The notes under the pieces are model-generated. The model ran no database searches. It saw nothing but the letters and a program-made list of their open reading frames with translations, and was not told the DNA's origin. A stretch of 64,000 nt of DNA from Pyropia yezoensis (lineage: Eukaryota > Rhodophyta > Bangiophyceae > Bangiales > Bangiaceae), in contig CM020620.1 in the NCBI GenBank assembly GCA_009829735.1, forward strand, positions 28,986,951 to 29,050,950. The letters run 5' to 3'. Shown piece by piece: positions 9,836 to 21,100 of the stretch. The translations under genes were made by a program, and so were the position numbers. The stretch's first letter is position 1. Every line of letters begins with the position of its first letter.

Positions 9836-12800
9836 CTATTGCAAAAACGAGTCAGCGCTCGGCGGCGGCGGCGCCTTCTTGGTGCCCGCCCGGGCCCCCT
9901 TGGACGACCGCGCCTTGCGGGCCGGCGCCTTGACCACCGCCGCCGCGTCGCCCAGGTCCACGAGCTGTCCGACGTCGCCGCCGCCGCCCGCTGCCACCAT
10001 GGCGGCAGCCGCGGCGGGCTGTGCTTTGCGCCGTGGCTTGGCAGGCTTGGCCGACCCGCCCCGCCGCCCCCCGTCGCCAGCAGCGGCGGCGGAGCGGGAC
10101 CCAGCCGCACTGCGGGCGCCGCCAATGCCAAAGTCCAGCTCCCCATACAAGCTATCTGCGGCGGTGGCCGCCGCCGCACCAGAGGCGACGGCGTCGCCGC
10201 GCGGCGCGTCCTCCGAGGCAGGCCCCAGGGGCTCCAACGACACGTCGGCCAAGATGGCCGCGGCGGCACGCCGAGATCGGCCGCCCCGCGGGTTGGGTGC
10301 GCCGCCGCCGCTTCCGCCGTCGTTATCGTCGCCCGCGGCAACGTCAATGAGGGTCGCGGCTTCGGCGGTCGCAGCAGTACCACGCAGAGACCGGTCGCCC
10401 CATGGCCGACGGGGCGCAACGCCTGCCCGCCGCGATGAGACGTGCCCCCCCCCGCCACCGTCGCCACCACCGCCGCTGGCTGACAGCAGGGAAGACGCCT
10501 CGCGACCTCGTGCTGCCCCTCTCGCAGCCACCGACGACCGACCCGAGGCGCGTGCGCCTTCCATCCCCCTGTCTGCTTCGTCTACCGCTGCTGCCGCGGC
10601 GGCGTCACAAGCAAGGCGGGCGCGCTCGGCAGTGCCGAGCAGGGGTACGCTCAGGTCTACTCCCGCCGCGGCCGCCGGTGGCGGCAGGGACAGCCGCGCT
10701 TGCGAGCCGCTATCTACGGGCAGGAGCGGGGCGACAAAAATGTCGCGCAACACCGTTGCGTCGGCCGAGCCAGGGGGCGCTGCTGTGACCAGCGCGAGCG
10801 TCACGCTCGCCCGCTCTTGCACCTCAGCAACTGCCGAGGCAGCAAGCTGAGGCAGCGCCTTGAGCAGCAGCTCCCGCAGCTCAGTAGCGTCGGTCTCTTC
10901 GCTGCCACCGCCACCACCGCCGCCGCTGCCTCCCTCGCCGACGCCGTCAACGCGCGACACAACGTTAACGGAGTCGCTTGACGCAACAGATGCGTACAGC
11001 TTGAGCGCCGATGACACGCAGCGGGCGCCGCCACCAACGGGCACAGCCGCCAGAAGGGCAGTAACCACCCCCAACGCCGGCCGAGGCACGAGTGGCGCGT
11101 ACTCGCCAATCAGCCACGCGGCGGCGGCGAGCAGCGCTGCGGGCAGCGGCGTAGCATCTCGGCCAGGTGACAGGGTGGTAGAGGCCGCAGCGGTGGCCCT
11201 CGCCTTAGTCGCCGCCGTCGCACCGCTGTCAGTACCACCACCAGAGAGCTTACTGCCGTCTTCAGAGCTCGTCACGTCGCCGTTATCTTCCACACTGTCC
11301 CCCTGCTGGCTGCTGGCACCATTTCCGTCCCCGGTAGTAGTGGCAGTCGCATCAGTCAAGGTGTCTACTGGTAAGGCGGGCACAGCAGCGACGACCGAAG
11401 GGCCGTCTTGGTCACTCGGGCCAGCAGTTCTCTCGCCATCTGTTTGCAATAGCTGCAGCGCCAGTTCCACACACGCTGGACGTGCGGCAGGCACCCGAGC
11501 GGGTAACTCGACCAGCTGTGCTGCTGCCCGACAAGTGATGGCAGCAGAGAGGCTGCGGGAGCACCGCGCCACGCAGCCGAGCACCTCTGCCACATACCAC
11601 TCAAAATCGTCCTCAGTGAGTAATTGCAGGTAGCCGCCGGTGCGTCTCCTGATAGCCTCATCGCTAGCGCGTACAGGGTCTGCCAGGGAGATGGTAGACA
11701 GGCCCGCTTCCACCTTGGAGGCCGATGAAGCTGCCATTGATGGGGATGGTGCAGCGGCAGGGCCGGCCGCCGCAGATTCGAGAGCTGTGCCCTCCCCCTC
11801 TGGTTGCGACGGCTCCATTCGTCGGCGCGTCGCAGACGCGGACCCCTCCGCCATGACGGTTGGTGCGGTCGGTCGTACAAACACACCAGCATCCAGCAGC
11901 CGCGTCGCAAGCACCTCCCGGAAGGGAGCGTCCGTGTCAATAGCCGAGAGCGCATGCCGACCGGCACCACCGCTTACACCGCCGCCATCTTCCTCCGTGG
12001 CGCCGCCACTGCCTGCAAGACCAGCGACAGAGGCGTGGCCCGCAACGGCTGCCACCGCCTCAAGGTGATCCAGCAGCACGTCAAACACCTCTCGAAACGT
12101 GTCCTGATGAACTAGCGCGCCCACCAGGTCCAGCGCGCGCAGTCGGATGCCAACGTCGGCGTCATCCAAGCAGTCAAGTACAAGACCCCGGTGAGGCATG
12201 ACCGCTGTGGGAAAGCGGGTGGCCAACCGTCGCATAGCGGCCAGGCCCAGGTACTTGAGGTTTTGGTCCGAGTCCATGACAAACTGACCCAGGTGGTCCG
12301 CTGCCAGCGCTACAAGCGGGGCCTCGCCCAAAAGAGCCAGCGAGACCGTCGAGCAGCACTCGTAGAGCAGACTCTTGGCTTTGGTGGACTTCATTAGGGA
12401 AGTCAGTGGTGCGGCTAGCTTCCGCGCCAGCCGCGGTTCGAGCGGTGCCAGTACGCCAAACAGCTTCACCACCTTGATGAGCAACCAGTTGTTGTGCGAC
12501 TCGGTGAGAATGCGGTAGAGAACAGGGGCGAGAACGAGAAAAGGCCGAGGGGACTTGGCCGCCAGCTGTGCCACCACAGTCACGGCAGCGCACACTACCG
12601 AAGAGTCGCTGTCGACAAGGCGGTCTTTCAACCTCACCGTCGCCGCGGGCAAGATATCAGGACTGGCTGCCACGAGCGAGTACAACGTGAGCGTCGCCTT
12701 TTTCCGAATATACGGCCTCGGAGAGGCCAGAAGGGTGACAACATCGGGGGCTAGCTCCCGTGCCAGTTCCGCGGTCGCGACCTTGGCCACGCAGTTTAGC

Positions 12801-13757
12801 GCGTGGGAGCAGTCGGCTAACCGGCCAGCCGTGATGTCCTGCGGTACCAAGAAAGTAGAGGACAAGCAAAATTGTTAGTGCCGGCCGCAGTGCCAGTACA
12901 GCCATCACAGAAAGACACAGCGGCAGCAGTGCGTTGAAAACGGACGACGGGTCACGAAGCGGAATAGATGACAGTTAGTCCCCAAAACGAGAGCATATAT
13001 CAGGCGCATAGCGAATGCCACGACATAGCGGCAGGAATACGGAGCACCCCGTCAGCTCAAATTGACCCGTCGACGCTACGGAGTTGGGAACTGGACAAGA
13101 CGACAAAGCTTCCCATCCCCCCAAGACCGGGCAAGCAACACGAACCTTTTTGAATAGGTTCGTCGTCAGCAACAGCACGTCGGTTGTTGGGGAAAACACT
13201 TGCCCGGCAGCCAGGTACCCGACCCGCTTGTGAGCAAACTCTGTGCGAGACATGACCTCCAAGATGTAAAAGGAGGCGAAATCGACAGGATAGCCCAGCA
13301 TTTGCAGCTGCACAAATGGGCCCAGCGCACGCCAACATAGAATAAGAGTAGCAACACCAAGACTCTAGCGCAACACACAGGTGTCAGTACCTGAAACACC
13401 AAGGACCAGACGCATTGTCCAGGACCTACTGCAAGTCCCAGGCAATAGGTGCGGGGGAGGCCCGAGGATCCCAGAAAGCTGCCACAGACCCCCAACATCG
13501 AAGGAAGAGAGGGGGGCAGGCGAAGAATCAGCATCGCTCAGACGCAGCACCAGCGTCACCGGGAGATGAGCGCTTACATAAGTCAGCTTGAGGACACCAT
13601 TGGCCTTCTTGTGCGGCTCTGAGGAGCGGCACTCGGTGGTGATTTCCGCAATCTTGCCCCGGATGTAGACCGCTTCATCTCTCCGGTGAGCGCGGATGCC
13701 CTTAACAAGTTCTTGCAGGGACTGGGGAAACAACACCCCGTCAAACAGGGTCGCCAT
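9836..13757 (-). CDS. AP-3 adaptor complex subunit delta (three exons)
   Basis: The large subunit of AP-3, the coat adaptor for Golgi/endosome-to-vacuole (lysosome) traffic. I build it from exon 1 (13757-13578, 60 codons from ATG), exon 2 (13307-13146, 54 codons) and exon 3 (12838-9836, 1000 codons plus TAG), giving 1114 residues. Both introns are GT-AG, phase 0, of 270 and 307 bp; the donors read GTAAGC and GTTCGTG. The joined protein follows metazoan AP3D1: QELVKGIRAH, then KLTY-LQMLGY across the first junction, KRVGYLAAGQ, LLLTTNLFKK, ARELAPDVVTLL, PYIRKKA at ~156, NNWLLIKVVKLFG, and LLYECCSTV. HEAT-type repeats run to about residue 400, followed by FEWYVAEVL and WLIGEYAP motifs. The last third is Ala/Gly/Ser-rich hinge with a basic tail; no ear domain is recognisable. 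It is divergent with APS kinase across an 822 bp spacer. Confidence 0.9.
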
Positions 13758-14579
13758 GGTTGTCGGCGCTCACGCCGCCCGCCAACCCGCCGGCTGGCCA
13801 GCAGGCGCCACTTGACAAGGTTGGAGATGGAGCCGCTCCCCACAGATTTTTTTGCAGGTCCGCACCCAGCCACCGCGCAAGGGAGGTGCGGGGCCCCGCC
13901 AGTCGGGCGCCAGCGGCCGGTGGCCTGGAGAGGAGGGAGAACAACGCAGCCGAAGACCGGCCCGGCACGTCTCTGCTCAACAGCACTAGTGTCCCTCTTG
14001 GAAACGCAACGTGGCCAGGCCAGGGAGTACACTCGCATTGCCAGCGGAAAGAAGTGTAGTCACCCGAAAAATTGTACTTCTCATGACAGCGAGGAATACG
14101 CTTAGACTTCAAATGTAGTTTGGACAGGTACGGTGCCGCAGCATGGAAGATTCCCCTTTTTGTGGCGGCAGCGGTTCAAATGGACCTGGAAGCAGCGTTC
14201 GTGCAGGACTGGGACCAAACGGGATTGAAGGGGGGGCGACTGGCTGACACCTCCCCCACGGACCCCCCACGGGCACCCTGTGCAGTCGTTGACGGCTCTG
14301 CGGCGCGGCAGCATTGGGCACCCGCCCATTTTGGTCGCCGCCGCGGCGATCGCTCTCCATTTTGTCGTCAACAGCGGCCCCCCCCCCCACTCTGCACGTT
14401 CACAATGAGGTCCTGTGCGTTCCCCCGCAGCCACCGTCGCCCACCCGACCGTCACACGCCGTTACCCGCCACGCCACGTCCCTTCCCGCCCCCGTCTGGA
14501 CAGCCATCCGCCCCGCCCTGCCCCCTCTGCGCCCCACCACCCGCCCTCACCTTCGCATTCCCTACAACTTTCTCCTATC
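13758..14579. promoter_or_regulatory. divergent promoter region, AP-3 delta / APS kinase
   Basis: An 822 bp spacer between two divergently oriented starts. The right part (about 14380-14579) is strongly C/T-rich on the plus strand and ends at the APS kinase ATG, like other gene leaders here. No TATA box is obvious at a fixed position. No gene seen. Confidence 0.5.
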
Positions 14580-15668
14580 ATGGCGACCAACGTCGTCTGG
14601 CACGAAGGCCTGGGTACGTGCGCTACGGCATGCTAGCACCGTGGGTGTGGGTGGTTGAGGCCACTGTGGGGATGGATCTGGGTGTCTTGGCGTTGGGGCG
14701 GGGGGGGGCGGGTTGACTGTGTGCAGTGCGGTCCATCTGGCCAAGTGTTTTCATGGTTCTGTGACCGTCGATGGACCCACGGTCCCCACCCGCGTCGCAT
14801 CCGTCCGCGTGTACAACCGGGCGCGGGAGGTGTAGTTCAGCACCGTCTCGACACTCTTTCCGTGCCGCCTTTCTGTTTGTCTGCGTCTGGCACGGCTGCT
14901 GACTCGATACACATTTGCTATCGCCACTGCCCTGCTTCATGCTGTATTCCCTTGCGCATGTCGTTGCCCTCCATCCCCCGTTCTCACCACGCTCCCACAG
15001 TCACCCGCGATGCCCGCGCCAAGCTGCTGGGCCAGAAGGGTGTCACTGTGTGGCTCAGCGGCCTCTCTGGGTCGGGCAAGAGCACTGTTTCGGTGGAGCT
15101 CGAGCAGCAGCTGTTTGCCAAGAAGGTCCTGTCGTACCGGCTGGACGGGGATAACATCCGCCAGGGCCTCAACAAGAACCTCACCTTCACCCCGGAGGAC
15201 CGCAAGGAGAACATCCGTCGCATCTCGGAGGTGGCCAAGCTCATGTGCGACATTGGCGTCGTCGTGACGACCGCCTTCATCAGCCCCTACACGGAGGACC
15301 GTGACATGGCTCGGGAGATCCACAAGGCGGCGGACATTCCCTTCATTGAGGTGTTTGTGGACTGCCCGCTGGACGTGGCTGAGTCGCGCGACCCCAAGGG
15401 GCTGTACAAGAAGGCCCGCAGCGGCATCATCAAGAACTTCACGGGCATTGACGCGCCGTACGAGAAGCCGCCATCGCCCGAGATCACGCTGGACACGTCC
15501 AAGCTTTCCATCTCGGAGTGCGCAGGTGTGATCCTGACCTACCTGACTGAGAAGGGGCTCATCTCGGCGGAAGCCAAGGACGAGGCCAAGCCCGCCAAGG
15601 CTGTGGAGGAGCCCGCCGCCGCACCAGTGGCCGAGGCCGAGAAGGAGAAGGTTCCGGCCACCGCTTAG
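14580..15668 (+). CDS. adenylylsulfate (APS) kinase, two exons
   Basis: It phosphorylates adenosine 5'-phosphosulfate to PAPS in sulfate activation. Exon 1 is 14580-14613 (MATNVVWHEGL plus one base) and exon 2 is 15001-15668; the 387 bp phase 1 intron has donor GTACGTG and acceptor CCCACAG. The joint reads MATNVVWHEGL-VTRDAR-KLLGQKG, matching the fungal form (MATNITFHPG, VTQDER, LLGQKG), which fixes both splice sites. The 233-residue product has the P-loop GLSGSGKST (32-40), RLDGDNIRQGLN, ENIRRISEVAKL, FISPY (104-108) and DPKGLYKKAR. Length is normal except for an Ala/Glu/Lys tail (201-233). There is no organelle presequence, so a cytosolic form is likely. Starting at the in-frame ATG 14959 would replace the conserved first residues with intron sequence. 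Confidence 0.93.
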
Positions 15669-18195
15669 TTGATGTCTCGGTCTTTCTCCCTTTCTTGCCA
15701 GCGTGCGTAGCCATTGACGTAAACTATGTGGCTGTACCCTTGAACCGCCGAGCTGTGAGGGGGCGCCAGTTCCCCTACTCACCTCTGCATCCTCTGCCAT
15801 CCTCCTCGGCTGGATCACAACCTCATTGACCACGCGCCTGCTCAGGCCCGTGCCTGGGCAGACAGCAGCCTGCCCATCCGAGTTCACCACTGTAAGGCGC
15901 TCACACACTGTAATCTTGCTTGGGTTCCTCTCGAATTCTTTTGAAAAGCCCCGACTTTGAATCCAGGATTGGATTTTTGGGCCAGTTCTTCGTTTGGGGA
16001 CGAACCGCGGCAGCAGCAACCAGAACAATGAGGTTCGTATGCGCGAGCTGCGCTGGTGCCAAGACCAAGGGAGCAAGAAACAGGTGAGTTTGCACGCACC
16101 CAGCGCTCAGCCAAGCACATCGCGGGTGCTTGTACCAAAGACACAGGCACGTTGGGAAAGGAGCGCGCCGGTGGTCAGCGTGTACCGTGTCAAATGACAA
16201 AAGTGCTCCGTGCTCTTCGTCGTCAGCTGTCCCGGGCCGGGAAGGGACATAGATACTGGTCGTCATGCCACACTTCGCGCTCTTATCTCGAGCGTGGTTG
16301 CAGCCATCACCAGAAAGAATCATCATGCCAGTGCTATAGCTGAGAGGTAGACTAGTATCCAGCTTGTAGGCTCCACCCATCGGGATAGCGTTAGTCGTCC
16401 GTCCTACGTCACTGTGCCTTGGTCGATGGGGACGGGGGCGGGGAACACCCCCGAAACTATCCGCCGGTGTTGACGAAGCTCTTCGCAGTGGAGTAACAAT
16501 GCATCGAGACGCGCGGGGTACTACGCGTAGAGCCCTACGCATGGGAACTTAGGCGTAGAGCCCTCGTGGGAGTCCTGGAACGAGAGTGCTTGGGGTGAGA
16601 GCATAGCTACCCTGTGCGTCTAGTCGCTAGCAGCCCTTTGGCAGACTGGCGACCGCTATGAACCATGCTTTGATAATGGCGCTAGTATCGCGGCTGTGAT
16701 GGCAGGGACGCGCTTCCCAGTGCAACCAGGTATGGCTCCATCGTTGGAGCTACGAAGCTCCTCTGCTGTGCATAGCTGCACATACCTCCTGCCTCTGCAT
16801 GGCCGTCAGCTGGAAGGTCTTCATGGCAGGCACATTTGGCGACAGACCGGGGGAGGATGCGTGGGAGTCTCGCCCAGAAAGACCCAATGGCGGGTAGCAG
16901 GCGCAGGCTGCCTCGGGCGTCTGACACTCTAGCACACGGCCAGGCAGCGACCCTCCCCCCCCCGCAGTCGTCGCCCAAGTGCAACCATAGGCGGTGGGCG
17001 GACAAGGACTGATCATCTACATGCATCTCCCTGGCCAGGGCTCCTCCGCTTTCGGGTTTGGCGCTGGTCAAAGCGGCGACAGCCACATTCAGGCTCCACC
17101 CGGGTGACTCCCCTATCCCCCCCCCACCTCTCTCCACACCCACCTCTGCCCCCACACGCCCGTTCCAGCATATGGGCACGAGCGGTCGTCGGGCCATCAC
17201 GGCTGAACCTGTGGGAGGAGCGGCGTGGGCGCGAGGGCCCGAGCAGACGGAGAACAATTCGTTGCGAATAAGGAGGAGCACGTCTGCCAAATATTCGGTG
17301 TGACAGAGAGAGTCTCCCGCTCAGAGCCCCTTTCACCATGCCTCGCACGTGTTTTCCGTGCCGACCAAGGTGCCGAAATAGTTTTGTGGGTCACATCCGC
17401 CGAGCGGCCATGGCCACCGCCGGACCGGAAGAGCACGGCTGTTTGATAGGGCCGCGAGTCAAGAAAAAAAACGGGGGGCCGCACCCCCCCCCCCCGCCCC
17501 CCCGCGAGGCGCGACCTTGCCACCCGGGGGCACTGCGCGGCACGCTCCGACGGACACCACTTTTCGATAGGCTGTCTCCCACGATGCGGGGCCGCGTCGG
17601 CCGCCAGGGCATGTGTGCGACAGGCTCGCGGCCACACCAGTCCAAAAAAAAAAAAAAAAAAGTCGATGTTGGGCGGGCACACCCAACGCCCGCATGGATA
17701 TATGGAATGGCGCCCCTGCCAGCACAGTGGCGGGGGTGTCGGCGCCACGCAGCTCTCGCCGCGCGCCGGTCGCGCGCGCGCCGCCTTGCGAGCCCCGTTG
17801 CCGATGCGCCCGATTTGAAGGGCTCCGCGCTGACCGCGCGCTGCCCCTCTTGTCGACGGCAGCCGGGCCCGCGGTGACGACGGCCAACCCCCGCCCACCC
17901 CCTGGTCACCACCCATCCTCCCCGCCTTCCCCCTCGCCCCCCCGAGACGGACCTTGCCCCCCCCGAGACGGACCTTGCCCCGTCCCTGTTGGTGAGCCTC
18001 TTGCCCCTAGCGCGGCGGTGCGTGCGCTGGGCTGCCGGCCTGTCGTGGTCGCTGCTGTATCATCGACTCGCCCCCCCCTGGTCTCTTGGTGGCGGGCGCC
18101 TGTGGGACGGCTCGTAGGCGGGTGGTTGTGCCTCTTGTCAGCGCGCCCGGGCTTGCACCCCCGTTCCCCCCTGGCGTCTGGGTGGCGGCGGAGCC
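15669..18195. other. intergenic, no gene recognised
   Basis: About 2.5 kb between APS kinase and the proposed first CHD exon. It contains a poly(A) run near 17643-17660, a C-run/purine patch near 17462-17505, and two copies of GCGTAGAGCCCT near 16524-16562. A minus-strand frame at 15901-16542 begins with an Arg-rich N-terminus but shows no domain. The right end probably holds the CHD promoter. Confidence 0.45.
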
Positions 18196-21100
18196 ATGAC
18201 CCCTCGGCGGAGCCGCCGGACCTCTCGCTCGGTACGTTGCAGCCGTCCCACCGGTAATGCCGTTGGTCTTTGCCTCGGGCGCCCGGCCTTGAGGGCCTAC
18301 GTGGCGTCCCCCCGCCCCTGGCGGCGCACCGGGGGTAGAGGCCGACATTGTCGGGGGCGGGGGCTGTCCGCTGCGCCTGGCTGTGCCGGGGGGTTGTCCT
18401 ACCATTGGCGACTCGGCGTAGCGTGCGTTCTCCGCGTTGCGCTGCGCCTCTACACGGTGTCCATCTCTTGTTTTTTTTCCCGCGGCATTCGCGCGCACTG
18501 TGTTACCCCTGACCCCTCCGGTGCTTCGACCACAGTCGCCTGGTCAGACCGGCCGCGGTCGTGCGGGATTTGGGTTTGCAGAAGCGCGTCTGTTGTCCAT
18601 TGGGGGCCGGGTGTGTTTGCGCCCTTATTGCTGCTTGCGGGGCGCTGCCCCGTGGCTGGAGGTGAGGCAGTTGCTTCAGTTCTTCCTCCGGTCTCGGGCA
18701 GGACGCAGGAAGACTGGTGCGCTTTTCTTGAATGGCTTCTGACGAACGTCGATTCTGGCTTTTGTCTTTATTTTGTGGTTCTCTCTTGGCACTGTCGACA
18801 CCTCTCTCTGTAGCGTCAGCCGAGCGTTGAGGAGCCACCAGGCGATGACGCGGCCACTGTGGCGGCTTCGTTGCCTGCCACTCGCTCCGGTCACACTAAC
18901 AGGGCCATGGACGCTGCCGGCCTCAACGACACTGACGATGAGGGAGAGGAGGAGGCGGTGGTACCCGTGGCCAAGCGCAGCCGCGTGGCCACCATCGCCC
19001 CCGCGGCCACTGCTGTGCTGAAGGCGGATGGCAGTAGGTCCAACGAAGACAATGCGATGGGCGCGTCCTCCTCACCAGGTGGGGAGGACGGTCTTCTTGG
19101 GTCGTTGACTGGTGGAAAGGATGGCGGTTCTGCTGCCTCCGACGACGACGGCGATGAGGCCGTCGAGGCCGACGCGGTAGCAGCAGGTCTTCTCGATGAT
19201 GAGGACACGTCGCCCATTCCTGAGAGTGACGACCTGGTATCAAAGCTGGCTGGGTCCTCCTCTGACGCGGACCTCGCGCCCGACGCGTGTATCGTTACGC
19301 CGTCGGCTGTGAGATTGAATGTAGAGGCGTCTGGTCTAGTTAGTGGGGATGGTGACGAGAGCGGAGGCACCAGCGAGGAGCTGGCAACTGGCAACGCTGA
19401 CGACGAAACCAGTGAGGAGCTCGCGGGTGGGGACGTCGGCGGCGATACCAGTGAGGAGCTGGCGACCGGGGACGCCGGTGGCGACACAAGCGAGGAGCTG
19501 GTGGCTGCGTTTGATTCTTCCAGCGATGGTGGGGGCTCCTTCAAGCCGCCGAAGGCCACGAGCACGACTACCCCGAGCGGCCACACTGGTGCGCAGTCTA
19601 GGCCAAGCGCGTTGCAGGTTAAGACTGAGGAGGGTAAGGAGGAGGGTGGAGAGCAGCAGGAGGAGGGGGTTGTTGACGACAGCGGCGATGGCAGTGCCGC
19701 GGCGTTTCCTGTGAAGCGCCTTCGCCGCGCCCACGCGACTGGCCGCAAAGCTACCCCGTGCGGCGGTGAAACTGGGAGTGAGAGTCCTGCGGAGGAGTCG
19801 GATGGCGCCCCCGCCGGCGCTGACGAAGAGGAGGAGAGTGAAGATGTGGATGATGCGGAGGAAGAGCCGCCCGGTCTAGCAACATCGGGCCGCGGAGGGC
19901 GTCCACCGCGCCCTCCCCCTGCTGCTCGCCGCACGCCCGCGGCCGCGCGTCGGGACGCAAGCGAAGATATCCGGCGACACGGTCTGGAGCTCCGACGCCG
20001 ACCGTCGCCTGCCGTTAGCGATGCTGCTGCGTCAGCGGCGCTCTCTTCTGTGCTAGACACAGAGGAGTCATCCGAGTCTGAGTCGGATGCCGATACTCCC
20101 GTCCCGTCCCCGTCACCATCTCGGCGGGCACGGGCAGCGACGACTAAACGGCGGGCTGCGGCAAAGGCCAAGGGCACTCCCGCTGCGGCCACCCGCCGCC
20201 GCTCTGCGAGTAGGGCCGGCTCTGTTGCTGAAGGGGAGGCGGATGAAGAGGAGGCAGAAGATGATGCTGGCAGCGTTACACCCGCCAGCCGCCGTCGCGG
20301 GACTGGGTCGGCTCGCGGGAGACAGCGTGGGAGGGGGGCAAGCGCTGCTGGCGGACGTGGGCGCGGCCGCGGCCGCGGCGGTCGGTTCACGCCTCCTGTT
20401 CCGCCGTCGCGGACGTCGTCGCGGACGCGGAAGTCCCGTCTTTCGACGCTGAGCGAGGATGGCGCACGTGAGGCGTTGGGCGAAGGCTTGGGCGACATTT
20501 TTGGAGACGACGACGGCCCAGCTGTTGCTGCTGCCGACGGGAGCGACGCCGCATCGGGGGTCAGTGACGATGAGCAGGCGGTGCCTGTTATGGAGAAGAT
20601 TTTGGCCAGGCGTGTGGCACAGGGAGCTGGTGCGGCGCCGGACGGCGAAGAGCGTAATGGTGGTGCGGGAACTACCGGAGACGGTGCGGCCGGGGATGCG
20701 AAGGAGCCGGCCGCAGCGGGAGTTGTCGCCGTTGTGCCCCCACCGGGCGGCACTCGGTTGGCAGCCAGCGGCAAAGCCAGTGTAAACCTTGCGCTGGCCG
20801 AGGCGGAAGCGGCCGGCGTGGAGGTGGTGAGTGAATACCTGGTCAAGTGGAAAGGCCTGTCCTACATTCACTGCGAGTGGGTTGTAGAGAGCATCATCCT
20901 CGCTCAGTCACAGGGCAAGACTCGCCTTCAACGCTTTCTCCGCAAAGAAGCGACGGCGGCGATGCGGCGGGACGAAGCCGACGTTGACGACGAGCTCATC
21001 CCCGAGGGGTTCATTACTGTCGATCGCATTTTGGCGGAGAAAACGACGCGTGGCGGAAAGCGGAAGTTCCTCATCAAGTGGGCAGCGCTCACTTACGCTG

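Noticed and set aside
9630-10850. 406-codon plus-strand frame over AP-3 delta
   Set aside because: It is a shadow of the AP-3 delta exon 3 on the opposite strand; Ala/Pro/Arg-rich with no domain.
15901-16542. 213-codon minus-strand frame with an Arg-rich N-terminus (MRRALRVVPRAS) resembling a mitochondrial presequence
   Set aside because: The rest shows no family resemblance and irregular composition; the N-terminus alone is not enough. Transcript evidence would reopen it.
18859-18906. Start of the CHD protein at 18859
   Set aside because: The codon there is GTG. Either ATG 18907 or the spliced model from ATG 18196 is preferable.
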